From the NCBI GenBank assembly GCA_021731045.1, contig JAKFYE010000015.1:1-64000 (forward strand): a stretch of DNA of 64,000 bases, in the 5' to 3' direction. The stretch is from Bdellovibrionales bacterium. GTDB lineage: Bacteria > Bdellovibrionota > Bdellovibrionia > Bdellovibrionales > JAKFYE01. Positions 31,489 through 40,209 of the stretch are shown here, one piece after another. A model generated the notes under the pieces. That model saw only the letters and a list, made by a program, of their open reading frames with translations. It was not told the DNA's origin and did no database searches. A program made the translations under genes and the position numbers. Within the stretch, counting starts at the first letter, position 1. Each line of letters opens with the position of its first letter.

Positions 31489-32403
31489 TCAGAGACGAAT
31501 TTCGGCAAAGTATTTTCCGATATCGGTTTCAAATGGTACGACGATGTTGAGACCACTGAACGAATTGAACTCGGCTGGAAAAGTTGTTTCAGTAAAAACT
31601 TGTGGTAGCGCTGTTTGCAATCCATAACCTATTTCATTGAGCGCCTTTCGACCCTGCGAAAAAATTATATTTCCGATTTCACCGACCGCACTGATAAGCA
31701 TCGGATTGACCTCCGTGAATTCGCTACCTAACATTTTACCAGCGACTTTATAGATCGTATCTTTTGGAAAGCTAACAATGAATAGTCCACGAAAACCTAC
31801 GTTTTCCATTTTCAGAACACCAGAAAGATCTCCGAAAAAGGGACCGCCTCCGGGCCGAGTGAAGAGCTTTCCCTGACGACTTTCAGATCCCGTAAGACTC
31901 TTGATAACATTTGTTGCTGAAGCTAGAAAGGGATTGACCAAAGAAACATCGAAAGCTGCACCCGGTCTCCGTAAGCCAATGTCTGCCAATGCCGTTTCGA
32001 GGTCGAGTGATATTTGTAAAGATGTGAGACCTTGAATTTTAATTTCATTTAAAAGCACTGCTTTGACATTGACGAGTCGGATTTTTTTCTCTTTTTCTGC
32101 GAGTCGTTTTTTTAGCTGCAAGCAGTATCGAATCCAAAGCTGATTGAGACCCCTCATGTTACTGCAGTCAATAATGAAGTGACGAGCAGAGGCATCCTCG
32201 AGTAGCTCGGTTCGTTTCTCGAGACTTTCGAATGCTTCTGGACTGAGCTGTTGATTCATCCGGATCAAAGTGTATCCTGACTGTTCATAGAGTCCGAACT
32301 CACTAAATTCCTTCTTGAGTTGATCTATCTGAATTTCATTGCTCCCGACATTTGTGGAAGGATTGCTCGATGCTGGTGGTGAGTTTGTCGTGTTTGCTGT
32401 CAT
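31489..32403 (-). CDS. STAS-CheX fusion protein
   Basis: A 304-residue soluble protein. After a Ser/Asn/Pro-rich N-terminus, residues 30-145 form a STAS domain (FIIDCSNMRGLNQLWIRY). Residues 150-304 are a CheX/CheC-like domain with the phosphatase active-site Glu and Asn in AVGEIGNIIFSQGRKAL (E242, N245). CheX removes phosphate from CheY-P. STAS domains bind partners or nucleotides. Fusion of the two is unusual. It overlaps the kinase gene by four bases and closes the four-gene operon. Confidence 0.82.
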   Translation of the reverse strand: MTANTTNSPPASSNPSTNVGSNEIQIDQLKKEFSEFGLYEQSGYTLIRMNQQLSPEAFESLEKRTELLEDASARHFIIDCSNMRGLNQLWIRYCLQLKKRLAEKEKKIRLVNVKAVLLNEIKIQGLTSLQISLDLETALADIGLRRPGAAFDVSLVNPFLASATNVIKSLTGSESRQGKLFTRPGGGPFFGDLSGVLKMENVGFRGLFIVSFPKDTIYKVAGKMLGSEFTEVNPMLISAVGEIGNIIFSQGRKALNEIGYGLQTALPQVFTETTFPAEFNSFSGLNIVVPFETDIGKYFAEIRL

Positions 32404-34085
32404 GTTGTGCTCTTTCTAGGTGAATTAAAATTGAGTGGAAGTAAAATTGAGAATTCAGTACTTTGCCCTATCTGGCTTTTCACGCTGATGCTACCACCGA
32501 ACTTGCCAAGCGAACTTCGTACAGCACACAAGCCAATACCGCGGCCAGAAATGGTACTTACTTTGTCTACAGTGCTGAGTCCCGAAAAAAAAATGGCCTC
32601 AAGAGGATTTTTTTCGACAAGCGCTTGGTCTTCTGGTGACAGAATTTTTCGCGAGATTGCTGAACTGACTTTTGCAACGTCAATTCCGGCACCATCGTCT
32701 TTAATGAAAATTTGGACCGCATCGTCGAGCAATTTAACTTTAATTTGAACTAGACCGAATTCAGGTTTCCCAAGAGCACTTCTTTGTTCGGGACTTTCTA
32801 TTCCGTGATCTCCAATGTTTCGAAAGACGTGCTCAAGGTCATCCCAAAGTCGCCCAAAATCCTCTGGCACCAAATGAGGGTCGTCGCCTGAAATTTGCAC
32901 AGGACCAATTTTTTTATTAAAGTGTCGTGCGACTTGTTGAAGAGACACATTGAAATGAGTCAGAATTTCTGAAATCGGAACCGCGACAAAAGATTCAATG
33001 AACTCATGCCTTAAGCTTCGCTGACTACCCGCAGACGACGGTAACAAATCGGAGAATTTTCTCAGACGCGAAAGCGCAATCTCACGATGAGGCTCTTGAG
33101 TCGCGATAAGCTCACTCACGAGGTCAGCATTTTGTTGTAGGCATTCTTCGAAGGTCTGCTGAATTTCTGCAATACCGCGAGAGAGAATTGGTCGCATGTT
33201 GACAACAGAATGATTGTTTCGTTCGACCTCTTGAGCGGCAATTTGAGATTCAAATTCATTAGCTTTTTCGTGAACGTGCACCATGCCAAAGGTTCCGGAA
33301 GTGCCTTTAATTCCGTGAATTCGCTGTTTTATAGTATTGAGTGAGTCGCCCTCGATGCCGAGTGCGATCAATTCATTACACTCAATAACGGAACCACGAA
33401 ACTCTTTTACAAATTGGCGGAAGCGTTCTTTATTCTGTACAATGTTGGTGATGAAGTTTGCCTGCGCCTGAAGGTTTTCTGCCCGCCGAGTGGCTAGCAT
33501 TTCTTTACTGATATCAGTTGCAATCACCATCACAAAATCGATGTCTCCATTTCGACCACGTACTGGCTTGTACTCCAAGGAAATGAAGCGTCCGCCCGAA
33601 TGCGCAAAGCTCTGTGGTCCAAGGCGGCTGAATTCTGCGAAATCCAGAGCGTCACGGAATAGAATTTCTAGCCAATCTGTAAAGATCGAAGCTTTCGCTT
33701 CAGAAACTTTCAGAACTTCAATGATTGATTTCCCGGCAGGCTGAATTTCTAGCAAAGTTTCACAAGCCTTAGAGTAAATGTCTTGGCATATTCCATCTTT
33801 AGAAACTAACAGAAACCCTTGGCCCAAGCTGTTTAACATCGCATCGAAAGCTTGGTTCATAGCAAAAAGGCGCGAATTGGCCAGAGTGAGCTCGGCGCCA
33901 CTCAGCTCCATGTTCCGTTGAGCCATCTGCTCGCGCTCTTCCAGTTGCTGATAGGCTTCGTCTACAGACTGTAAAAAGCAATCGAACTTTGAAGTCCAAT
34001 CATCAACCTTAAGAGCAAACAGTCCCTCTGTTTCCTCGGTACCAAAGGCCTTTTTAATTTGTCGACTTAGCCGCTTTGATCTCAT
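32400..34085 (-). CDS. PAS-Hpt-HATPase kinase related to CheA, without P5 domain
   Basis: A 561-residue cytoplasmic kinase. In order: N-terminal coiled coil (about 35-75), PAS (about 80-195), Hpt with the phospho-accepting H257 in RIHGIKGTSGTFGM, a CheA-like dimer region (about 355-395), and a CheA-type ATPase domain with the N box HVFRNIGDHGIE (419-430), G1 DDGAGID (463-469) and G2 GRGIGL (514-519). The protein stops about 20 residues after the ATPase domain, so the CheW-like regulatory P5 domain of CheA is absent. It overlaps FIST and STAS-CheX genes by four bases each. Confidence 0.85.
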   Translation of the reverse strand: MRSKRLSRQIKKAFGTEETEGLFALKVDDWTSKFDCFLQSVDEAYQQLEEREQMAQRNMELSGAELTLANSRLFAMNQAFDAMLNSLGQGFLLVSKDGICQDIYSKACETLLEIQPAGKSIIEVLKVSEAKASIFTDWLEILFRDALDFAEFSRLGPQSFAHSGGRFISLEYKPVRGRNGDIDFVMVIATDISKEMLATRRAENLQAQANFITNIVQNKERFRQFVKEFRGSVIECNELIALGIEGDSLNTIKQRIHGIKGTSGTFGMVHVHEKANEFESQIAAQEVERNNHSVVNMRPILSRGIAEIQQTFEECLQQNADLVSELIATQEPHREIALSRLRKFSDLLPSSAGSQRSLRHEFIESFVAVPISEILTHFNVSLQQVARHFNKKIGPVQISGDDPHLVPEDFGRLWDDLEHVFRNIGDHGIESPEQRSALGKPEFGLVQIKVKLLDDAVQIFIKDDGAGIDVAKVSSAISRKILSPEDQALVEKNPLEAIFFSGLSTVDKVSTISGRGIGLCAVRSSLGKFGGSISVKSQIGQSTEFSILLPLNFNSPRKSTT

Positions 34086-35227
34086 TTTTCAGTTTCGTAA
34101 AAATAGCTCATGGTCATAGTCTGGTTGTGAAGCTTGCACTCAGCAAATCCTTCTTGCGGACAGATTTCGCCGTACGAGTAAAATCCAGTGAGTGCTACTT
34201 GACCAAAGACATCACGAATTGCATCAAGCTCGTCCTCAATGTCAGTACCCATGACGAGTTTACGGCCCACGCAACTGATCAAAACGCCAACCCCGCTGGC
34301 CAACTTATTTTTCAACTTTCCACTTGTGGTTTCAGCTGCACCTCGCGCACCTTTTACGAGACCATCATTGTTCGTATGCATAAGACGAACTAAACCATTT
34401 GCAGGCATGTCGCCGGCCAGAGTTAAACTTTGATCGGCCTCATTCACTGCAAGAATGGTCCGAATCAACCCAGTTGTAGATTGGTTGTCTTTCAACATCG
34501 CAAAGGGATAGAGTAGTCCTGAAGCAGGCAGATCTTTTGCTTTATCACCTAAATAGGTCTTATAAATTTCTAGAGCAGGTTTGCCATCGAGTTCATAAAG
34601 AACATTCTCTTTAGATTTGGTCACTTTGCGAACAGGCCCAAAAGGTTCCCATCCACCCATTGAACCGAAAGCGACCTTGATTCCATCGCCGTAGATGGCA
34701 AGTGCCACAATTTTGTCATCCGAAACGTCGGAGCCTAGAAGGGTAAAAGTCTGTTGAAATTTTCCACCATCTCCAGCAAGTCCGCCTGTTAGAGTTACCT
34801 CATCGCCAACAATTTCTCGAATTCCCTCGATAACGGCGCTGCCGTTAATATTTAAACCACGGCCTAAGATGAAAAGTGCTGTCAGACGATCTCGCTTGAA
34901 CTGACTTGCCAGTGCCCGACCAGCCTCTTTGCTTTCAATCATGCTTTTAACCGGTGCAGATGCAGAGGCAAACTCAGGAGCGCGAAATGTACATGCGGTG
35001 ACAATTAAAGTGTTGTCGGTGACACCGCTGTCGCCTATTTCTCCCGCTGTCGAGCATCCAACAATCTGCGCTTTCGGAAACTGTTGACCAATTTTCTTGA
35101 TCATATCATTTTTAAAAAACTCAACCGCACCGAACGCAAAAATCAAATTGGGCTGATGGCTTGCAAGCTGAGTCAAAGCTGCATTCATATCGTTTTCGGA
35201 TTTTAATTTAACTTGAATGGATTTCAT
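34082..35227 (-). CDS. FIST-domain sensor protein
   Basis: A 381-residue soluble protein consisting of FIST N and FIST C domains. The N part shows LIFAFGAVEFFKNDMIKK and the hallmark AQIVGCSTAGEIGDSGVTD near residue 55. The C part has GGLAGDGGKFQQTFTLLG and the CVGRKLVMGTDIEDELDAI region with the GFYSYGEICP motif near the end. FIST modules are thought to bind small ligands such as amino acids and feed kinases or cyclases. It is placed just upstream of the CheA-like kinase gene (ATGA overlap), so it is the likely receptor. Confidence 0.9.
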   Translation of the reverse strand: MKSIQVKLKSENDMNAALTQLASHQPNLIFAFGAVEFFKNDMIKKIGQQFPKAQIVGCSTAGEIGDSGVTDNTLIVTACTFRAPEFASASAPVKSMIESKEAGRALASQFKRDRLTALFILGRGLNINGSAVIEGIREIVGDEVTLTGGLAGDGGKFQQTFTLLGSDVSDDKIVALAIYGDGIKVAFGSMGGWEPFGPVRKVTKSKENVLYELDGKPALEIYKTYLGDKAKDLPASGLLYPFAMLKDNQSTTGLIRTILAVNEADQSLTLAGDMPANGLVRLMHTNNDGLVKGARGAAETTSGKLKNKLASGVGVLISCVGRKLVMGTDIEDELDAIRDVFGQVALTGFYSYGEICPQEGFAECKLHNQTMTMSYFYETEK

Positions 35228-35255
35228 TTCTCTCTCCTAAAAGGCAAAAATAAAG

Positions 35256-35648
35256 TTATTTTAAATTTAGACGTTCAAATATTTTTTTTAGTTTTGCGGT
35301 CAATTCTTCCGCTACAATAGGCTTTGCGATATAATCGTTTGCTCCTAGTTTAACCGCGCGAACAATGCTTTCGGCTTCGGTTTCGGCTGTTAACATCACA
35401 AAAGGAGTTTTGGTGTATGGGTTATTGGCTCGTACCCGTTCAAGAATTTCAATTCCTGAAACGTTCGGCATATTCCAATCGCAAATAATTAATTCAAAAG
35501 GTTTTTCGGCTAATGCGGCGGCGTCTAGTTTCTCAATGGCATCTTTACCGTCAATGGCTTCAACTACCTCAGTCTGACCCAACGAATTGAGGCATTTCCG
35601 AATCAAATGCCGCATGATTTCGAAATCGTCGGCGATTAGTACTTTCAT
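35256..35648 (-). CDS. CheY-like single-domain response regulator
   Basis: A 130-residue receiver domain with all key residues: D7 and D8, phospho-accepting D57 (ICDWNMP), T87 and K109 (YIAKP). There is no output domain, as in CheY. It is the first gene of the minus-strand operon with FIST, kinase and STAS-CheX, 28 bases upstream of the FIST gene. It probably receives phosphate from H257 of the kinase and is dephosphorylated by the CheX domain. Confidence 0.93.
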   Translation of the reverse strand: MKVLIADDFEIMRHLIRKCLNSLGQTEVVEAIDGKDAIEKLDAAALAEKPFELIICDWNMPNVSGIEILERVRANNPYTKTPFVMLTAETEAESIVRAVKLGANDYIAKPIVAEELTAKLKKIFERLNLK

Positions 35649-35980
35649 ATCCGGGCCTCCAGCTTTTGTTTTATCGGACTTAAACTAATTTTCTTAATCA
35701 AAAGTTGATTCTTTTTTGGACTGGTAAAAGGTACGGACATCCTTTTTGCGACCGGATGAGTCGCAAAAAGGATGTCCGTACCTAGGGTGGTATTGGGGAT
35801 TGCAAGCTTGTCTTTGGTCGAGTTACTTAGGAGCGCCGTTCCGGCGCCAAAAACTCGTAGTGTCTATTATTTAAACACGTGGACTGAACCTACTAAGGCT
35901 TAATTTAGAACCTGTTGTTTAAGGCTTTGGCATGAACGACGCATACATTGGCAACATCGCAATCGGGAGCCAAAGTTATC
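35649..35980. other. Intergenic region between divergent genes
   Basis: This region holds the REP-type palindrome at 35730-35782 (separate entry) and no gene. It also carries a short GGAGCGCCGttCCGGCGCC-like inverted repeat near 35829-35850. It should contain the promoters for the CheY-led operon and for the secreted cytochrome-like gene; none is clear by eye. Confidence 0.4.
35730..35782. repeat. REP/BIME-type nested palindrome, variant sequence
   Basis: Perfect 22-bp inverted arms (35730-35751 and 35761-35782) with a 9-base loop. Each arm begins AAAAGG..., has ACGGACAT in the middle and CCTTTTT at the end, so it is itself palindromic. The layout matches the elements at 13942 and 47381 but the sequence differs (GGTACGGACATCC against GGTGCCTACCACC). 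Confidence 0.75.
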
Positions 35981-37501
35981 ATGATTTTAACATTAAAAAA
36001 AATTTTAATTGGGACGTTACTATACTCTGTTTTCTTTACTCTACCCTCTTACGCAAGACTTAATGAATCTGGTGATTACGTCCTTTCGAAAACTAAAAAC
36101 GTATCTTGTGAAAGCAGCAAAGACCCTAAATGGGAAGACATTCTCTCTATCGTTGAGAACGACTTAAAAGACAAATCTCAATTGCAGGTTGAAGACGTCC
36201 TGCAAGTTCTTAAAAATAAATTTCCTCAGTACTTCGAAAACTACGTGGCGGTCTATCAATCGCGAAGTCTTCAAGGGCCACATCTAAGCGACTCACAGGA
36301 GGCAAGCTTTAAAAATCCACGTGTCATTTTAGTTGGTGAAACCGCAAGAATGCTGATCAGTTTTAATGGACTAGAAAATCAGGCACGTTATCATTCGCTC
36401 GAGATGATTCGTCTTGGTTGCGATCAAAAAGAGCCCGAACTTCGAGATTTTTGTTTTGATAAAACTAAATGTTCGAGCCCTCAAATTGAAATTGAAAAGA
36501 CAATAAAAAATCTTAATATATCTAAAGCTAATCCTACGAAATGCTACCAATGTCATGGCGAAAAAAACCTTCGTTGGAATTGGGATGCTTTTTCTTTATG
36601 GCCAGGAGTTTATGGCAGTGATGCGGACCGACTTTTTAGCGGAACCGAGCATGCCAAGAGCCCCTCATCAGCGCTACCAAGACCAAAAAATGATGAGCCC
36701 GAAACTCAACATTGGTCGACATTTCAGGATTATAAAAACGAAAATTCACGTTATAAGTTTTTGCCAGATCGCAAAGCTGTCGCGTCTCTAACTCCAGACG
36801 AACAGCAAAAGCTCGAAACAAAAGAACTCCTAACTCCAAATTTGCGATTTAATCAGCTCCTGCAATATTTAAATGGACTCCGAGTTTCTCATGTTATTGA
36901 AACGGATCCGAGACTCAATGGATATAAATTAGAGCTTGTCAGTTTTTTACTTTGTGGCTTTTATTATGCCGACATTATTGAACTCGATGGCGCTGAGCGC
37001 GAATACTACAGCATGGTTGATTCGGCGATCATGGCACTTTGGGGTTCAAGACAAAGTTTTGTAAATCACATCCAAACTATCGAACAAAAAAATTATAAAT
37101 CAAAAGAGTCTAGAATTAATCGTCAAATCCGAATTTTTAATCCAGAAGGATACGGGTTACCAAAAAAAGACCGTTACGTATTAGCAGATATTCCAAAAAC
37201 ACGACTCAACTTCCAGCTACATTTAGGTTCATTTTACGCGCTTGTTGAAAAACTGGGTTTCCCCGTGAGGGATTTAACTTTAACTCTAGATCGTGAATCT
37301 TATGATGAATGGTCAGGCTCCGAAGCCCCCTTTGTTTGGTCTCACTCACTCGCACGTCTGATAAAAGCTGACGCTCCTTCCGTAGCGTCTTACCTCGAGT
37401 CGCTTGATCCTTCTGAGCTTCTTGAACAAGCGCCTCCAGAACTCGACAAAGCGTGTGCTACGCTTAAATCTAAATTAGATAAAAAGTATTCTCATCACTA
37501 A
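35981..37501 (+). CDS. Secreted c-type haem-binding-like protein, unknown family
   Basis: A 506-residue protein with a Sec signal peptide (MILTLKKILIGTLLYSVFFT, cut after YA). One CXXCH site, CYQCH at residues 188-192, predicts covalent haem c, in the context NPTKCYQCHGEKNLRWNWDAF. The rest has no recognised domain; other Cys (for example CESS, GCDQ, FCFDKTKC) may form disulphides. It is probably periplasmic. I choose ATG 35981 so that the signal peptide begins at the Met; the upstream in-frame start at 35948 adds 11 unlikely residues. The stop lies seven bases before the convergent DoxX gene. Confidence 0.75.
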   Translation: MILTLKKILIGTLLYSVFFTLPSYARLNESGDYVLSKTKNVSCESSKDPKWEDILSIVENDLKDKSQLQVEDVLQVLKNKFPQYFENYVAVYQSRSLQGPHLSDSQEASFKNPRVILVGETARMLISFNGLENQARYHSLEMIRLGCDQKEPELRDFCFDKTKCSSPQIEIEKTIKNLNISKANPTKCYQCHGEKNLRWNWDAFSLWPGVYGSDADRLFSGTEHAKSPSSALPRPKNDEPETQHWSTFQDYKNENSRYKFLPDRKAVASLTPDEQQKLETKELLTPNLRFNQLLQYLNGLRVSHVIETDPRLNGYKLELVSFLLCGFYYADIIELDGAEREYYSMVDSAIMALWGSRQSFVNHIQTIEQKNYKSKESRINRQIRIFNPEGYGLPKKDRYVLADIPKTRLNFQLHLGSFYALVEKLGFPVRDLTLTLDRESYDEWSGSEAPFVWSHSLARLIKADAPSVASYLESLDPSELLEQAPPELDKACATLKSKLDKKYSHH

Positions 37502-37507
37502 TTTAAA

Positions 37508-37894
37508 CTACGGCTTAGATTTAAATAGCTTCTTTATAGTTGGACTGTAACTAGGCGAGAAAAACCCAAGGTAAACAGTGGCGAGGCCAATAATAATTGC
37601 CATCGTCAAACCGCTTTGATCTAAAAAAACGTGGACCATAAAAATATTCAAAACGATGGGCGCTAAAACGACAAGCGCTAACGGAACAAAAAAACCTGAA
37701 ACCAGAAAAAGTCCACATGCAATTTCTGTAATTTTGAGAAGATACAAAAAGTATTTACTCGCGACAAGCCCAGCAAAAAACGTGGCCATGTCTCCTGTAA
37801 TTGGTGGCGGAGTAGTGAAGAAAAAAGCAATTCCACCGAATAAAAAAAGCGCCCCCAAAAGAACCCGAACAACCGTTTGAATTTTGTGTTTCAT
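37508..37894 (-). CDS. DoxX-family membrane protein
   Basis: A 128-residue protein with four membrane helices and the DoxX pattern: VRVLLGALFLFGGIAFFF near the start and ITEIACGLFLVSGFFVPLALVVLAP in the middle. DoxX-like proteins are small quinone- or stress-linked membrane proteins; most are uncharacterised. I choose ATG 37894, with GGAG five bases upstream, over the in-frame GTG at 37900. It is a single gene. Confidence 0.85.
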   Translation of the reverse strand: MKHKIQTVVRVLLGALFLFGGIAFFFTTPPPITGDMATFFAGLVASKYFLYLLKITEIACGLFLVSGFFVPLALVVLAPIVLNIFMVHVFLDQSGLTMAIIIGLATVYLGFFSPSYSPTIKKLFKSKP

Positions 37895-38022
37895 ATTCAC
37901 TCCAATATTTAATTTAGATTATCTGTGGGTCATTAAGAGTTAGCAAGTCATAAACTAAATTGAATCGCAATTGCCAATCTTGCGTCATGAAGCTTTATGA
38001 CAAGGTTAAGTTTATTAAAAAT

Positions 38023-38349
38023 TTATCCGTTTTCTGCATCGACCCACTTGCACTTCGTATTGGCTTTACAGGACTTTTCATTTTCATGAAATGACTTGCA
38101 CTGGGTCGCGTCTTCAAATTTATCTGAATTTTTCGGTTCACAGGACTTAGAAAAATTGTTCTTCCATCTACAATCCGAATTATTTATACGACATGCAGAT
38201 TCATTGCCGTCAAAAGACTTACAGAATATGATTTCGGCAGTATCAGATTCTTGATCTTTTGTAAGACAAACTCCGTCATCATTGGCGTTTGCCAAAACAG
38301 ATAAACAAACAAACAAGTACACTTTCAATATGAATGTAATAGAGCGCAT
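38023..38349 (-). CDS. Small secreted Cys-rich repeat protein
   Basis: A 108-residue protein with a signal peptide (cut after ANA). The mature part has a duplicated motif of about 45 residues with the spacing CKSFxxNExxCxxNxxCxW: once as CKSFDGNESACRINNSDCRW and again as CKSFHENEKSCKANTKCKW. The four or more Cys per unit should form disulphides. It is probably periplasmic or exported; function unknown. Similar short Cys-repeat proteins are a feature of Bdellovibrionota genomes (inference). Confidence 0.75.
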   Translation of the reverse strand: MRSITFILKVYLFVCLSVLANANDDGVCLTKDQESDTAEIIFCKSFDGNESACRINNSDCRWKNNFSKSCEPKNSDKFEDATQCKSFHENEKSCKANTKCKWVDAENG

Positions 38350-38534
38350 AAATCCCCCTCTCTATTAAGAGTTTGGTTCGTTACAATTCTTGTCAAGATG
38401 CTTCTGCGTATTTCGACTGTCACGACACTCTCTATTCAGTTGTTTTTTTGTAGACTCTATTAGAAACTCGTTTTTCAAGGCAAGACCCCGCAATATCTCA
38501 ATCGACACAAGGCCGCGACCTTAGGAGACTCCAA

Positions 38535-38894
38535 TTGTCAGAAAAATCAAAAATATTTGTTGATGGCAATTGTATTGTTTGTGATTTCGAGATTTCACAT
38601 TACAAGAAAGTAGCCCCCGGCCTATTCGAAATTATCGACATCAACGACTCTTCTTTTGATGCCGCGAAATACGGACTTACAAATGAAGCCGTTAATCAGA
38701 ATTTGCATGTCCTTACACCAGAGGGTCAGCTAAAAATTGGGGTCGACGCATTTGCGCATATATGGAGTCGAATTAAAAAATATAAATTTGCAGCGACGTT
38801 TATAAACATTCCAGTCATCAACCCGATCGCGAAAATGGGATATAAGGCATTTACGGTCGTTAGACCTTATTTACCAAAGAAACAAAGAGCGTAG
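38535..38894 (+). CDS. DCC-family (DUF393) thiol-disulfide-like protein
   Basis: A 119-residue thioredoxin-like protein of the DCC/DUF393 family. The redox motif is at residues 9-16, DGNCIVCD, a variant of the usual DGxCxxC. The helices after it (LTPEGQLKIGVDAFAHIW and the IPVINPIAKMGY tail) are typical. The start is TTG at 38535 with TAGGAGA at suitable spacing. Substrate unknown; it could handle thiols in the cytoplasm. The stop is three bases from the convergent next gene. Confidence 0.85.
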   Translation: MSEKSKIFVDGNCIVCDFEISHYKKVAPGLFEIIDINDSSFDAAKYGLTNEAVNQNLHVLTPEGQLKIGVDAFAHIWSRIKKYKFAATFINIPVINPIAKMGYKAFTVVRPYLPKKQRA

Positions 38895-38897
38895 CTT

Positions 38898-39326
38898 CTA
38901 ATCGATCGAGCTAAAGCACTTAAACTTGCCAACTCTAACAGTTCCAGCAAAACCGCCCATTGTGTATTTTTCCAGCACTGGTTCATCATCGTAAAGGCCG
39001 ATCAATTTATACCGTGTGCCCACAGGGCCCGAAGTCGCCATTGCGTCAGTGATCCTCACTTCAACAATCGTATTGTCCAGCTCTTCATACTGACTTGCTA
39101 CGATCTTTGGATTTAATTTCATCCATTCTGCATGTTCATCAAGCTTAAGACTCCAGTTCTTTCCAGCCGGACCATTGTACGAGGATTCCGAAGTCAGCTC
39201 TAGTTCATACCCCGTAACTTCCTCGGTTTCTAGATTCACCGTTCTGCCACATTTTACGTATGTACTTGCAGAGACCGAAGTCATCGAGATTGTCGCAAAA
39301 ATCACAACTGTAGCTTTTATAAACAT
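38898..39326 (-). CDS. Secreted protein of unknown function
   Basis: A 142-residue protein with a signal peptide (MFIKATVVIFATISMTSVSA). The mature part is mainly beta (STYVKCGRTVNLETEEVTGYEL) with a Cys at the start and one near the C-terminus (KFKCF), possibly a disulphide. It is probably periplasmic. No family recognised. AGGATT precedes the ATG at short spacing. Confidence 0.7.
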   Translation of the reverse strand: MFIKATVVIFATISMTSVSASTYVKCGRTVNLETEEVTGYELELTSESSYNGPAGKNWSLKLDEHAEWMKLNPKIVASQYEELDNTIVEVRITDAMATSGPVGTRYKLIGLYDDEPVLEKYTMGGFAGTVRVGKFKCFSSID

Positions 39327-39591
39327 ATAAATCCTAACGTTAAGGCTTTTAATAAGAGCGTGATATTAACATAGTCTCAAAGTCCCAACAGCTTGAGTTT
39401 AATATGGTGAAAATTTGTAAACTACGCGCAAACCTTAAGCCTTTACTGAGAACCGTTACTTTCCCGTACTAAAAGTGACCAAGTTTTATACAAGGGTATA
39501 ACCACTTCTAGGTTCGTTATTTTTACAATTAAAAAAAGCGTATTAATTTATTATATTGTCTCTCTCGTTTAACAATTTTTAGAAGGGTAAA

Positions 39592-40017
39592 ATGATTATG
39601 AAAAAAATTATTGTCGCATTAAATATGCTGGTTTTGAGCTTAGGTGTTGCAACATCATTCGCAGATGCGATCACTCAGTCGGTGGTAATATTAGATTGTT
39701 CTTCCAAAATATCAGGGAATAAGCCAGTTACAAAACTGACTTTTGATATCGCTATTTCTGAAGAGGCTAACGGCTCTCTTACAATGAATGTAAGAGAATA
39801 TAGTCCCAAAGGAGGAGCCCCCGCAATATATGCCAATGTTGATATAGATAGAATATCGTCTCCTAAAGTTGGCGGTGGTACTTCATTTGTAGCCGAAGAC
39901 TACACAATTAAAATTAATTTTAGCAGTAAACCTGGGGTTGACGGAAAAAGAACTGCAAAACTTCTATTGACCGAGACTGGAGCTCAAATTGATACTCTCG
40001 AGTGTGTACGTAACTAA
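39592..40017 (+). CDS. Small secreted protein of unknown function
   Basis: A 141-residue protein with a signal peptide (cut after SFADA). The mature part begins with a Cys-containing strand (VVILDCSSKISGN) and ends DTLECVRN, with two Cys placed like those of the protein at 38898; the two may be distant relatives. AAGGG lies before the ATG at 39592. It is followed by a strong terminator. Function unknown. Confidence 0.7.
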   Translation: MIMKKIIVALNMLVLSLGVATSFADAITQSVVILDCSSKISGNKPVTKLTFDIAISEEANGSLTMNVREYSPKGGAPAIYANVDIDRISSPKVGGGTSFVAEDYTIKINFSSKPGVDGKRTAKLLLTETGAQIDTLECVRN

Positions 40018-40040
40018 TAACGAAATTTTGTTCTGAATTG

Positions 40041-40072
40041 AAAAGCCACATCGATGATGTGGCTTTTTGCTT
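40041..40072 (+). terminator. Intrinsic terminator
   Basis: AAAAGCCACATC and GATGTGGCTTTT make a perfect 12-bp stem with a 3-base loop at 40041-40067, followed by T-rich DNA. It ends the transcript of the secreted-protein gene at 39592. Confidence 0.88.
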
Positions 40073-40209
40073 TTTTACTTCTTCATTAAATGTCATTCCC
40101 ACTTCAAATTAATATTAAAACTTTACGATGCAGAAAGTCACCCCTCTGAATACAATCGCCACTAAATCATTCGCAGTATTTAATAAAGGTGATTGAAGGA
40201 GCTTCGTGC

